A DNA stretch of 64,000 nucleotides from Branchiostoma floridae. Taxonomy: Eukaryota; Chordata; Leptocardii; Amphioxiformes; Branchiostomatidae. The DNA is taken from the NCBI RefSeq assembly GCF_000003815.2, contig NC_049984.1, positions 27,472,008 through 27,536,007 of the forward strand, written 5' to 3'. The translations under genes and the position numbers were made by a program. How positions within the stretch are numbered: the stretch's first letter is position 1; every line of letters begins with the position of its first letter. The notes under the pieces are model-generated. The model was given only the letters and a program-made list of their open reading frames with translations. It did not search any database and had not been told where the DNA came from. This document shows positions 12,092 through 23,996 of this stretch, one piece after another.

Positions 12092-12830
12092 TGTAACGGA
12101 TAGAAAATAGTGAATTATACTTTATGTTGAAATATAGTGTAACTTTGGTTTAGCTGTAGGTAACAGGAAGTGAGTAGAGGACATTGTAGTCATGGTCAGT
12201 TCCTGGAACAGGACAGGCCGGTTTGCCTCAGTAATAGGTCACCTATCTGGGTCAAATCCCAGTAGGGAAGGGTATTCCCAGTGTTCGGTTGTGACGTAGG
12301 ACAAGATAGATCATGCCCATATTTGGTACAGAGGAGCCCTGGGTTCCTTTTATGGACATGGAAGAACCTGGAAATCTTGGAAACCGTCTTATGACAAGAA
12401 ACTTAGGAATGTTGTGACTAATATTGTGTAGGAAGACTTCCTGTCTTCCTTGGTATATAAGGAGACAGAAACTCTCAGTCAGGGAGTTGCTGGAGGTAGT
12501 GGCTGGAGTCAGTTGACCAAAGATGTAGTCGGTTTGTGCAATGAGGTCAGTCCGTGTTGGTGACCGGTGACATTTGTCTGAAGTAAGTCTGTTCTGTAGT
12601 TAACACAACGCAATGTCCTAACGTAATAATGTTCTGAAGTAGTAATGTCCCAGTAACTTGTCATTATCTTTGTATTATCTGTGTCATATAGTCTGTGATA
12701 GCTCTGTTTGTGTTTAATATTATCTGTGTGAATAATCTGTATACAAGAACAAAGGACCCAGTGATCGAACATTATTTCTGCTTGATTATAGATATTTAAG
12801 GACGTTAAAGCAGAACTGGGTGTCGTTACA
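12092..12830. mobile_element. Solo LTR
   Basis: The 739-bp block begins TGTAACG and ends CGTTACA, a 7-bp terminal inversion of the TG...CA type. It carries a TATA-like TATATAAGGAG at about 12460 in plus orientation. Flanks on the minus strand read CAAAGGTAG before and GTAAGGAT after, which fits an imperfect 4-bp target duplication (GTAG/GTAA). No internal retroelement genes are next to it. The superfamily is not clear. Confidence 0.6.
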
Positions 12831-12834
12831 CTAC

Positions 12835-13009
12835 CTTTGAAAACTATTTCTTTACATTCAAATCTTACACCTTGTACTTCTGCTTCACAAAGAAGGTTCA
12901 ATGTATTATGCAATTGTGATGAAATAGGCAATCTGTGCCTCACATTTGGGGAAATGTCACCGTCAGTACAAACGTTTGTCTTCCCACTGATTAATTGATA
13001 CTTAGACAT
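12835..13009 (-). CDS. Unrecognised exon ending at an LTR-disrupted splice donor
   Basis: An open minus-strand stretch from ATG 13009 (MSKYQLISGKTNV...) to 12835 ends FECKEIVFK and then G. At the end the DNA reads TTCAAAG|GTAG and then the LTR begins. On the far side of the LTR it reads GTAAGG, a consensus donor. The exon therefore probably once ended TTCAAAG|GTAAGG. The continuing open frame into the LTR (to 12509) is likely chance. I do not recognise the protein. Confidence 0.4.
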
Positions 13010-13374
13010 GTTATTCTTTTCCCTTGTTATTACATACAGGTAACTTGTAAAAATGAGTCAAATGAATCAGGTTCCACTGCATTTGTAACTGTCAGTCATT
13101 TTCATTTATTCTTTCTTGAATTACGCCTTTACAGTATGTTGCTAGTGAAAGTCTGTTTAAGTCTGATGAAAATGGGACCTTAGCTTTACATGAAGCCTAC
13201 TTTGCCCGTATTTTCTCATCTAAAGACTTAAGAAATGTGTCTCAATATTCTTAATGTTTCAGGTTTAGGCTATGGCGCTTTGGTTTCCTCGGCTTTTTGT
13301 TTCGTCGCCTTCATTTGTACCTTGGTGTGTTATCTGTTGTTGCGTTGCCAGTTCAAATTTAGTTCGGTTCTATA

Positions 13375-13750
13375 TTAATTGTATATTACTTCATCTAGAT
13401 CGGTGACACCCTCTCTGTCAGAATATAAATTGTCATGGCACCCTTCTTGCTCCACCGCATGTTTTTCTCGATTGAGTCTTTGATATGCTCTATACCAAGA
13501 GACTTCATAGACTGCATTAATCTCAAGGAGAGGTCTGTCATACTTAGTACCCTTGGATTGTTGAAGAGATAATTCCGTATGAATTGGAATACGCAGTATC
13601 CAAAGCAGACTCAAATGGATGTTGCCTTATATCCCCTTCATTGTCACATGGTCCCGTACTTCTAGAGTATGCTCGGTAGCATGATCTGTGGTATTGGCCT
13701 TCTGCTGTTATAAGGTCTCTGGGAGCCAGACTTATCATTCTGAAATCCAT
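13375..13750 (-). pseudogene. Fragment with RYH..CYR-type motif
   Basis: The minus strand from 13750 reads MISLAPRDLITAEGQYHRSC then YRAYSR. This resembles the L..RDL.AAE..YH..CYR..TR block seen in many uncharacterised invertebrate proteins linked to repeats. A second frame (13614 to 13375) carries the likely continuation, ending EGCHDNLYSDREGVTDLDE. A frame change joins the two. It has no assigned function. Confidence 0.35.
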
Positions 13751-13981
13751 TTTTGTTTCTGTGGCCTGTCGTATCTTCTTATCGGATGGTGGAACTTGTG
13801 GGGTGGCGTAATTAAGCAGAAGACAATCAGTCAGACTTCTAGGACATGGGTACTTCTCTGCATAGGTGAATGCATAAAGGTCCTGGCCTAGATTGAATAG
13901 ATTACAAAGCTTCGTTAGTACATAAGGTACAAAGGGCTCTGACCATTCGTCTCGTACAAACTGTATTAGATTATAACTTAC

Positions 13982-15215
13982 ATTTAGGATTGAGGTTCAC
14001 TGGTTTGTCTCCACCTGCGCTGCCGTACTTAGCCTTACGATTAAACAGAGACGCCAGAACTTCCGTGTGTTTTCTGGCCTTTGTGGTGCTGGGCTTCATG
14101 GGCTTCCGGGATTTTTCTGTAGTGTAATACATAAAAATGGGATTGCTTTAACAAGATGCTGAGATCAGACACTGCATGTCCTCTCCATCTACTATATTAT
14201 CTAATCTATCTATACTGAGACTATACTATAAAGGGTGGTTTTAACAGATACAGAGGTGTGAAACATTAATATGTCATCCTGATAATGATATGCTGGGAGT
14301 GTTGTTATTCATGCAAGGTGTATGAAAAATTGTTGGCATGGTGCGAAAAGTTGGAACAATATTTTCACACTGACAGAAAGAAAGTGGGGACTTTGGGGAC
14401 TGTGCCTCTGGCTCAGTGGGGGCTGGTTCAGCTTTGTTAGTTAGTTGGGTGTGTTGGATGTTCTTAGTTATCAGTTGCTGACGTAAGGAATGGCACTAAC
14501 AAAGCCAGGTAGGTTTTGAGGTCGCAGACTTGCACAAAGCAGATGTTTCTGAAAAGTGTATAAAAGTTGTAAGGATTTGTCAAAACAAGCACTATGCCAA
14601 TTTTACATATATTGAAATATGTTACATTTCTCTAGCCTCTTATTGCATAAAAAAAAGGGGCGCGGCCACCGCCTGGTCCCCATCGCCCACGGCCTGGCGC
14701 ACTGCCTGGTCCCCAGCGTCCACCTGGTCCGTGTCCACCTGGCCCCCCGCATCCATGTGCACCTGGCACACAGAGTCCCCTTGAATATTCAATAAATACT
14801 TAAAGAGTAGAATGAGCGCAAGGTGTTCTGAGATTGACCACATAAAAAGAAAAATCAGTGAGTAATTTTAACTTACGTGAGTCAGCAAGTGTGTTTGTAT
14901 CTACATAGCGGGTAGACTGCCGCCCTTCTACTGAACAAATCAGTATGCGAGTAAGGATATCAGCATCTAAATGTGGAAAACCAAAATTCCAGAACGAAAA
15001 AAGGCAGTAAACCGAATTGTCATTCAGAAAACATTCTAGTAGTCAACCAATGACACATGACCAGAAAACTGAGAATTGATTGTTTTAGTTCTTACCAGGT
15101 GGTGTTGGACTGTGGTGTTTTTCATCCTGTCCAGGTTGTTGTAGGATAGATGTTCTGGTGAGGTGATGTGGCTCCTCAAACCAAACATACAACCAGAATG
15201 GCTCTCCGCGCTTTG
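13982..15215 (-). CDS. Three linked exons of an unrecognised multi-exon gene
   Basis: Exons 15215-15096 (GEPFWLYVWFEEPHHLTRTS...), 14966-14877 (ADILTRILICSVEGRQSTRY...) and 14116-13982 (SRKPMKPSTTKARKHTEVLA...) all have AG acceptors and GTAAG-type donors, and the two joins keep phase 1. The protein is not recognised. The third exon is basic and ends with an open donor, so the gene goes on to the left. An upstream exon pair at 15850-15755 and 16306-16194 is on the same strand, but its end phase does not fit the 15215 start directly, so a small exon may be missing. A GC-rich minisatellite lies in the intron. Confidence 0.5.
14655..14775. repeat. GC-rich minisatellite with CACCTGGTCC-type units
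   Basis: Imperfect repeats of about 15-18 bp around (C)GCCTGGTCCCC / CCACCTGGTCC run through 14660-14770, inside an AT-rich intron. The minus strand reads open as DQVDAGDQAV-like repeats, but this follows from the repeat unit. Confidence 0.6.
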
Positions 15216-15754
15216 CTAAGAAATAAAGATCAATAGATATCAATAATATAATATAATATTATGATATGGCAAATGTAGTTAGACACAACGTCATTGTTGT
15301 AAATTTGCATATACTTACTGAAGCCTGCTGGTCGACCTCGCAATCATAAAGATGGACTGGGTTATCAGAGAAACGCGCATATCAGTCAACGTATTTGAGC
15401 ATGAGCACTGTTTGACATTAGTGATTGATCTCCAAACAAACAAGGCGGTGCTTGTGGTAAGAGTAGAAGGCGGAAAAAAGGAGAGAATTATGTGCCTGTT
15501 CATTTTATATTACTTTTTTGTTTTGTTTTGTTATTTTATCAAGCAGCTACCGACGCACTGGAAGCAGCAACCTCACTCCTCACTGTGGAAAGAAATGAAG
15601 GAAATTGACAGATTTTACAGTATATGTAAACTGCAGTATTGACTAGATGATGATGATGATTGACCAGCAATGTGACACTTGCAGGGAGTAGAAATGTCTC
15701 TTCAATTATTCAACAATTAAACATCTTGGCGGAAAAGTGTGATAAAATTCTTAC

Positions 15755-16306
15755 CACATATAGACAGCAATGTCCGCACCAAACAGGTGCCAGGACTCGA
15801 CAACGAACAAGTCTGATGAAGCGAACAGGTTGAAGTCAGCAGCCGTTGCGCTACAAGCAAAAGGTTTAAAAAAAAACAAAGAATACTAAAATACCGTAAA
15901 TGCAGAAACTTTCGCGGTGGTTTAATGTTCGCGGCTTGGACGGTGGCCGCTTCACCGCGAACTTAAAACCACCGGGAACATTTTCCATGGCAATAAGATA
16001 CTACATGGTACCGTGTGATGGGGCTAACACAAACCGAGCAAAATCCGTTTTACCTTGAAATTAAATCCCCAAGAACTTCAATGCATCAACAGTAATAAAT
16101 GTCTCATCTGAGCAACACCCCTAATTAAGAAAAATCAAGGCAAAAAATTCCTAAACAAACTATAGACTCAATTTATCATCACAATTTACTTACGAAGCGT
16201 TGAGCTGTGAGGCAAACTCATAGCTGACCTCCTGGACCTGGCTAAAGCGGTAAATCAGGTCCTTCACGTCCTTGGGATTGTCCACGAAGTTGTGGTGATC
16301 AACAAA
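15755..16306 (-). CDS. Two linked exons of an unrecognised gene
   Basis: Exon 16306-16194 reads FVDHHNFVDNPKDVKDLIYR...SYEFASQLNA and ends in phase 2 at GTAAGT. Exon 15850-15755 completes the serine and reads ATAADFNLFASSDLFVVESW...LFGADIAVYM before GTAAGA. Acceptors are TACAG and TGTAG. The sequence has a clean, soluble-protein character but matches no family I know. Same strand as the exons at 13.98-15.2 kb and 17.6-19.1 kb, so probably one gene. Confidence 0.5.
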
Positions 16307-17130
16307 CTGTATGATGTGCATAGAAAAATAGCATGTGAATTTGTCATTCCCTTGTTCAGTTACAAGCATTTGCCACCAAAAAGATACAAAAATAGAATTT
16401 ATGCAGCAGTATCAAGATCACAAAATGGTCACAAGGGCTCCAAATTGCCTATCTAATAAAGGATAAAAATATCCACAGATTAAAGAAAAAGACGACATGC
16501 ATCTGCACTAGTGAAATGCTTCACCTTCTTATGCTGCCTCCTTGATGTTAACAAACCCAATACTAAGTTTTGATTACCAACTATAACATAGAATGTCAGT
16601 ATAGTAACATGCATGTGACAACTAGAATGACTGATGATGCATTGTGAAATACAGTATGGACTCAGAAAGCCAAAATCAAGGAAATGTTTCCTCAACGAAA
16701 ACAAATAAAGGTGGCTTTTGCTCTGTTCCTTATGAACGATCCAAATTGTTATTTTAATAATAAACGTAATACTGAATTCTGAGTGTTTCTAAAGCTACTG
16801 GTATGTAAGGCAGATGCCGTTACCGAAACCCCAGTATACATCTATTGTTTGTAACTCAATAATGAACCCTGGCTTAACTTGTTTACATTTGTATACATTG
16901 AAGAAAATTTTGATATCGTTCACATGATCGCATGTGTGTTGTTTTTGCATCACTCCTTGTTCTTTATATCTTACAATGTATTTCGAAGTCGGCCGTGAAA
17001 ATTACAAGTATGCATTTGGGGAGGGGGGCACATTTGTAACATACACATCCGCGGAGCAGTAGATTCGCGGCACAATGGTCTCCGCAAATACCGCGAAACT
17101 AAAAGCACCCCGGAAATCACAGTATGGAGA
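15890..17130. repeat. Related GC-patterned repeat ends (15.9 and 17.1 kb)
   Basis: The block ATACCGTAAATGCAGAAACT then TTCGCGGTGG at 15892-15925 and the reverse complement of 17075-17126 (ATACTGTGATTTCCGGGGTG...TTTCGCGG) are similar and lie in opposite orientation. Both contain repeated CCGCGAA words. They may be ends of the same DNA-transposon family, but the interval between them holds apparent exons, so I do not call it one element. Confidence 0.4.
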
Positions 17131-17599
17131 GCAGTGACCAAGCCGACATACTTTTAAAAAAGAGAAGGTGTCCTTCACAGTTTGAGTGGTTCAAAACTAC
17201 ATCTATTTTCGCCATACCTGGGGCAATTGCTATAAATTGAGGCCCTGTCTGGAATTATGAAGATTGTCCATGTTTGGTTACAGACCTCGTTGGAGATAAA
17301 GGTTGTGGCTTTTCCATATTTCCACCATATCATAACGTAATGCTTATCAATGGAAAGACAAAGGTACAGGTCAAATTTGGGCCCCTTGTATGAGACCTAG
17401 GTACTGTAGCAGACATACTCTTTTTTGATCTTAAGAACTACATGTGCTATAATCTTGACATTTAGATAGAAGATAGCGGGTAACATAAGGGGAGAATCTT
17501 ATTTGGATTGAGATCATGTCATGGTCAGCGCTGTAGTTATATCTGCTTGGATGGACTGTTATGGTTGACAGTGACCTTGAGATAGCATACCACAACTTT

Positions 17600-17919
17600 G
17601 TACCCACCCGTAGCCTCCATGCATCCATTTGCTGTGTATAACTTGTTGGCGACGGTCGGATGGTTGTTAATGTCTTCCAGCAGGTCTGTCTGTAACATAA
17701 TTATTAATGGACATATTTAATTCTATTGACATTGATATAACAAATGTCATGTAACAATATGGTTATAATTGGATGTATATTTTGTTATACATGCTTAAAC
17801 ATGGTTTTATTTGTGGTTTTTATAAAATGATAATCGGTTGCATGTACCATGAGTTTGTTTCCTCGGGCTTTGTGCAGGCTTATTCTTGGAAACTCTTGTC
17901 CGTCGTTGGTATCATTTAG
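17600..17919 (-). CDS. Two linked exons of an unrecognised gene
   Basis: Exon 17919-17848 is exactly 24 codons (LNDTNDGQEFPRISLHKARG..LM) between TTTCAG and GTACAT. It joins in phase 0 to an exon starting at 17689 (TDLLEDINNHPTVANKLYTA then NGCMEA), whose donor is near 17600 (GTGGGT or GTACAA). Same strand as neighbouring exons. Function unknown. Confidence 0.45.
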
Positions 17920-18459
17920 CTGAAATAAAGCATATGTACTGTAAGATCATTTTGATGGTAATTGGATCAGAAGGTTTTTGCACCCGTTGATATAGTGTTA
18001 TTTTCGACAGATAGGAGTTTTTAGCTAAGACCTACCCCCATGTTGATATTTTTATAGTCCTTCCTTCCTCAGCTAGGTAAAAATGTTCAAGAGTGCAAGA
18101 AGACACTTCCCTTCCGTTCGGATATTATCTTTGTGTTATACTTTTTCAGGATTTTCGTTTCGAAGCAGATCTGTCTCTCCAAGTAGAAGAGATTTTAAAG
18201 GTTGACAATGCTGCACAATACAGGCTGAATGTTTGTTAATAGACCAAAGCTATGTTATTCTTATGATAAACAAACAACACCTATCATCATTTATAGATTT
18301 GCGCCACGAAACTGAGAGCGCCACGCCCCCTTATTCTACTCATTGCTTGTGGAGTGTGAACGGATTGACGGAAGCTAAGTTCAGTAGTACATATATTTTG
18401 GTCTTTTTATTGGCCCTGAGGTGGTAATAACTGAGATATAATTGTCTAGAAATAGGTAG

Positions 18460-19151
18460 AACATGGCAACAAGATCGACAGCACGATTCGAGTAACCAAT
18501 CCGGAGTAAGGATAGAGCGCCAACGAGAGGCAGAGTCCACCTGTCGCCTCTCTCTAGCAAACTGAACTACTTCCAACTCTGATGGTCCTACTGACAACTG
18601 TGGGGGTGGAGGTGGACTCCTCATAAAACATATTACTTTACACTTGGATACACATTACTTTACAATGTGATGTGCAATTCAATTGATAGCTAAGATGCAG
18701 AAAAAAATAATTAGACTGCTGTTATCTGTGCAACCCCTTATCAAAGTTACCATCAGATCAATGCAACTGTAATACATTTAACGCATCGGCCGGTTTGCGC
18801 CATAGAATAAATTGTAATAACTGAAGTCAGAGATCATCAATCATCAAGACTAAACCTAAAGTGGATCTTTAGATATCAGAATGATACAGTAACTTACGTT
18901 TGTGTAGGTTGCAGACGTAAAATTGTTAGCTGATAGCTGGTTTCCTTGATGTTGTCTGGTGCAATTCGTTGACTATGTACGAACATGCTAATCGATTCTG
19001 CCTCAGTGCAGTTCTCCAAGTGCTGTCTCATTTGCCTTTGGTTGAACTGTACTATGAATGGATCGGTTTCCTTTACAGTAACAGGGATTACTCCATCTTG
19101 CTCTTCAGTAAAACTGTCAAACATTAGTGAGTTGCTGTCGCAGCTCAGCAT
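18460..19151 (-). CDS. Exons of an unrecognised gene, one proline-rich
   Basis: An open stretch from 19151 to 18898 (TEEQDGVIPVTVKETDPFIV...IKETSYQLTILRLQPTQT) ends in phase 2 at GTAAGT. An exon beginning near 18603 continues in phase as SPPPPPQLSVGPSELEVVQF then ARERRQVDS. The split (mixed beta-like segment, then poly-Pro, then charged helix) looks like real protein. Exact ends are not fixed. A separate coiled-coil-like open frame (19608 to 19282) lies just upstream. Confidence 0.4.
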
Positions 19152-20552
19152 TTATAGATGGACTTGTTGCTGATCTGCCTGGAGTACCACTGTATCTCGT
19201 AACCCATCAATGCATGTGCTTGGCATTGCAACAATAAGTTCAGCCATTGCTCTAGCTGTATGAGCACTCTGTCCTCTCGTGTCAAACCGATGTTGTTGAT
19301 CGTAACCCATTTACCATTCTCCTACATCTATTCAGTTGTTTCAGCATCCAAGTCTCGATGTGTGTCACTGTTGTCTCCAGCTCTTTCTTTTGCTCCACAG
19401 TAGTATCCAGGCTCACATTGACCTGAAAGGTAGACCTCATCATTTCCGCATGATGGCCAACCAACCCTCCTTGATCCTCCGCCTTCCACTTTCGGCGCTT
19501 GGCCAGCCGCCCAATTTGCAACAGCCATGAGTCGTAGTGGGCACTTCGCCCTGAGTTGGCCAAGAGGGAATCACACTTTGCCTCCATTTTTCTCTCGTCC
19601 TTGATCACATCAACACAGCTTCCCTTCCGTCAAATCCGCTGTGACCCACTTCCGACACCAGTGTAACAACGGCAACCGTTTATACCCCAGGCCCTAGGCT
19701 CCCTCTCGACTGTCTCCGTACTCTTGTCTCAATGCGAACCTAAAGCGAGGAGTAAATTTCTGTTTGCTTTTCTAAGATTTCTGTAGGGTAATACGTGAAA
19801 GGATTGTCGGTAATTTGTAATGTTTTTATAGTATAATTTCTGCGCACTAAGTTATCCCCTAACTCTATCCATCTTGCTCTCAACTTGTCAAACCAATTTG
19901 CATGTATTTTAGAAAACTTGTCCTACGCTGACATGCCTGGCTCACTGAGATTCAGCGATACGTCCAGCACATGCATTACAGATATAGGAGCCACGTGGCT
20001 TCTTGTTTGTTGGGATCAGAGGCTTATCCAACAACAGGTCTCCTCGGTACTCGAGACCTTCCCTGGCCTTCTGGCATACCTTTTCAAACAAGGGGCATCG
20101 AAAATGCTATACTATAGTTTCGTAATCCCCTTTTAAAGCAGCCACTATAACAACACTAACCTGTAGAATAGAAGAGAGTAATAATTTTCAGGTTTCATTC
20201 AACTGATATAGCTGAGTATGCCCATTGTCGTCAATTCACCGTATTGGTGTGGTGGATCTGTATACGTAGGTCAACAGTAGGTGTGGATGGATCTTGGTGA
20301 CATTTTGCAGCAACCTGTTTGCTTTGCCGTAGAATGTGTCCAGTTTGTCCAAATGCCTCTGGGACTTTGCGCCTCAGCTCGACTTGGTTTTTTATTCTCA
20401 GTACACAGATATTAACCACCCGTCCGTCCGCTTCCACCCAAGTCCTTCTAACAGTAATTCATGATAAAATATCAAGACACGGAACTGTAATGTTTCAGCT
20501 GCCTTAGAATGCATCCAGTTTGCTATCTGTTTAACATCGAACTTTGCTAACA

Positions 20553-21565
20553 GATCTCGCTTGAACCAGGGAAACGACCATACTGCCTGCCTGCCTGATA
20601 GTCAAGGACTGGTCGTATTGCTGAACAAGCTTCAATATGTACTGAGTGGGGTACAAATTCAAATTTTCCTACTTTGACTCTTTTCTTGTCATCCAAAAAT
20701 GCAACCATGTCATTCTTTTTTGGTTTACTGTTGCCTCCTCTTCTCTTCTTCTGTGCTACACAGGGCTGCTGACTCTGTTCTCTCTTTTTTCCTTTGTTAG
20801 TTACCTATTGAAAAGATACATTTGAAAAACTATAAGGACAAACTATGGAACCACTGTGGCATTGCTACGTTGAAGTTCGTATCACAGAGAATCAAGATGC
20901 AACTTTGCCTTTTTCTATGAATAAAAGATTATAGGAGGATTTGCTTTACAATTATGATTAAAAAAAAATAAATGACCTATTGGCAAAGAAGGTTCTCTGA
21001 ACATTTTTGCTTCACAAAAAGTATCATCATCATGTCATGTTCATCTGCTATTTAGGTAGAGGATATGAGGTGATTGATTCACTGGGGTACTACAGTGTAT
21101 TTGAAATATTATGCATAAGATATATAGGATAAATACAGATATAACAGTAATGTAATTACTCACAGGAGGACAGTTGAGCTCCTTGTTTAGCAGCCTCTGC
21201 AGTGCTGTCCTCTGCCCTTCATCTGATGTTGGTGGAACAGGTGGCAAAGGCTGGAGGTTGTGGAGAAACCAGGATGGAGGTGGAGGATTGGTGGTGGATG
21301 GCTGTTGGATTATCTAAAAATGTCTGCCACTGCTGGTAGTTGAGATGGTCCCTCATTTTTTCGATTGATGATCTTAATTTCTTCAGGTCTTCTTCCTCGA
21401 AGTGTTGGCTCCACAAAGGATGGCTGTCCGGTTGGTATCTGCTGCTTGCCATCAACTTCCTTGAATAGTTGGAGATCTGGGTCCGTTGAGGATGGTCGCC
21501 ACACAGTGTCGGTTGACCACATCTTGTGCTGGATGTTGACGTGTTCACTCCTATCTTTAGTAAAC
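20553..21565 (-). CDS. Candidate exons of an unrecognised gene, probably frameshifted
   Basis: An exon from about 21565 begins FTKDRSEHVNIQHKMWSTDT. It reads either to PAVADIFR or, after a frame change near 21420, as HFEEEDLKKLRSSIEKMRDH then LNYQQW. A piece ending at 21164 (TSDEGQRTALQRLLNKELNC then PP) has a GTGAGT donor. An exon from about 20803 (VTNKGKKREQ...KRVKVGKFEFVPHS) runs to a stop near 20553. All are on the minus strand. The lysine-rich middle suggests a nuclear protein. No family is recognised and the need for a frame change suggests decay. Confidence 0.35.
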
Positions 21566-21686
21566 CTGAAAAAGAGGTAATCTTTTTGTGGGCTTGTTTG
21601 TCATCATGGAAATGATGTCATTAAGAAGCTGAAGTTTAGCATCATTTTTTTAGACTGGGGCAGCCGCTCACTATAAATGCTGTTAA

Positions 21687-22054
21687 GGCCACACCAATTT
21701 AATTTCTTGGTTCACGGATTCGCTCGCTCCGATTTTTTGGGAAAAAAAATAAAAATAAAAATTATCATTCAGCAAATTTTCACCATTAATGAAACCATTC
21801 ACCAAATTTCTGGTGTAGCAAATTGGCCTTTATATCATAAGCTCCTTAAAATCAACAAACAGGTGCTGTTACTGTACAGTAATAGTGGTTTTGTACTTTT
21901 TTTAAGCTGAAAACTTTTTATTCTTTATATTTTGGATTAGCCCTTACCTTTACCCCAACCATTTAACAATTTTTATTTTTATTTTTATTTCGCCCTTTCG
22001 CTCCATATTTCTTATGAAAAAATCCGTGAACCAAGGAATTAAATTGGTGTGGCC
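21687..22054. mobile_element. Non-autonomous DNA transposon (MITE), TAA target duplication
   Basis: The ends are 34-bp terminal inverted repeats (GGCCACACCAATTTAATTTC... and its complement) that match at 33 of 34 positions. TAA lies directly outside both ends. The interior is AT-rich with AAAAATAAAAAT tracts and no gene. A 3-bp TWA-type duplication with GG-starting ends suggests PIF/Harbinger; this is an inference. A further right-end copy lies at 52.01-52.08 kb. Confidence 0.8.
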
Positions 22055-23339
22055 TAACCATTGTTTGCCATTATTTGTCCCAATGAGCTCTCGTGCAAGC
22101 ACTTGCAATAAACGTGTTATTCTAGTAATATCCTAATCAACATATCCACGTACATCTCCCTGCCCCACCCTTCATTCAATATTTGATGATAGTTGAGGAA
22201 ATGAGCACACATTATATGTTCCTAAAGCCAGACAGAAGTGTAGCCAGTTCATATACCTGTACATATGAGGCTTGGAATGGCCTTCAATCGGGGCCAAATA
22301 ATCTGCGAAATCTAGTAAGAACAGGGCATAAAGAAAGGACTCTGTATACTGTATAACTACCATACTGACCCACTAAACCCTGAGCCTCAACAGCAGTGTT
22401 GGCTGTTACATGATAAGTTACGGAACCTTAAGAGTTTGTCTCTCCGATTGCCAACCAGACACTACAGTTGCATGTAACTGTAATTGTTGCAATATTTTCG
22501 ATTGACATTTTTTTTCTTTGTTTTATTACGATCTCCATTAGTGTACATTATCATGACACTACTCTTCCTGGAGTCATACATATATAATAAGATATAAATG
22601 AAATGCATGAAATGAAAAACAGCTTAACAACAAATGCGGATAAGTTAGCGTAAAATGATAAGCAGATGAAAGAAATTTCAAACTGGACATTAGGGCTTTA
22701 AGTTTTAAGGAGCGCTTTAGTCAAGAAGGGGGTATTATTTCCCTACAAATGGCAATTCCAAACCTTATAATACAAGTGAAAACTTCAACTTCTATATAAA
22801 GAACTCCAGAGGGTTGTTTGCGGTCATCAAAAAACGCATCTTGCGGATCGACTCCCATCCTCTGGAAAGGGTGAAGAATCTGCCCATGCCATAGAAATCT
22901 ACTACTGCCTCTTTTCTTGATTCAAGCGTGTTGTGATCATCAAGGAAACAGCCAAGTGTTGTTCTGCTGGCCAGTGACACTACTGCCTAGGCCGTCTGAC
23001 TCGGAACCATCGGTGTTGTTGTGTATCATCTTGTCTGATGTGAACAGCGCATCCATCAGGGCTCAGACTTTCGATGCTCTGTACTTGTCTGAAGGATTGG
23101 ACTCGAAGGAAGCGACCTGTGCGATGACAGGTGCTGGCACTGCCGCCAGGGTGCACCGATCAGAACTGTAATTGTAAGAAATCTAACAACATTCAAGAAT
23201 CATGTTTTGCACTGGCACTCACAACAGGGAAGTAATTTTATGAAATCATCGCATAGCAGCATTTCAGTATCTACTTCTTGTCATGGCTGGACATGTGAAC
23301 TATGTAACCAGCTTAAGTTTTATCAGTCAACTCAAGTTC

Positions 23340-23996
23340 TCATAACATTCTCAGACTGGAAGTCCCGATAGGATGTGGCGTTGGAAGGCTGGAAGCCCAG
23401 ACTTCTTCTGGTGTTTGAGTTTTGAATCTTGAGTCAAACGCAATTGCCTCCTCGAAGAAGTTTGTTACTTCTAGATCTTGGTAGCGTGTTTTCAGATCCT
23501 CCCAGATCACTCTCTTTATCTTCTTAGTGAACTCAGTGTCAATTGCATCATGGGTGCACAGGTGGTTTCTCAGCTTGTCCATCATTGGTTGAACTTGGCC
23601 AGATGTTGGCTGCGACAACCGCAGGATATTGTTCAAGAAAGCGAGCAACCATGGCATACGAACTGTTCCAGCGCGTGTTACAGTCAAGCAGCAAACTTTG
23701 GCGAGGGCGATCCAGGGCTTCCTGACCGCGCCCCTCCCGGATTCCTTGGCCACTGCCGCACTTGGCTTGTAGCTGTCGTTATCATCCTTGTCTTGACTTA
23801 TGGTGCTTGATTTGCCAGCTATCTCATCGTTGGCCACTGTCGCACTTGGCGTGTAGCTGTCTTTATCATCCTTGTCTTGACTTATGATGAATGATGTGTC
23901 AGCTATCTCATCATTGGGTATCTGGCAAGCAGGGTGTTCTTTGACCTGGTCAATGTTTACTCTTTGCAGTTTTGATGTTTTATTGTTCATCAACAC
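23340..23996 (-). pseudogene. hAT-type transposase fragment with an internal tandem repeat
   Basis: A 218-residue open frame. The C-terminal half (SGQVQPMMDKLRNHLCTHDA...TEFTKKIK...DLEVTNFFEEAIAFDSRFK) resembles the region after the RW motif in hAT/ZBED-like transposases. The N-terminal part contains two copies of a segment of about 27 residues, NDEIA..S..ISQDKDD.DSY.PSA.VA, directly repeated. The central RW region looks frameshifted (VCCLTVTRAGTVRMPWLLAF). Probably not an active gene. Bases 22060-23300 show only short unassignable frames. Confidence 0.5.

Noticed and set aside
15352-15642. Plus-strand frame MDWVIRETRISVNVFEHEHC... with a GTAAGA donor, competing with a minus-strand exon reading of the same bases
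   Set aside because: Both strands have splice-like ends here and neither reading joins a recognised gene, so I could not choose.
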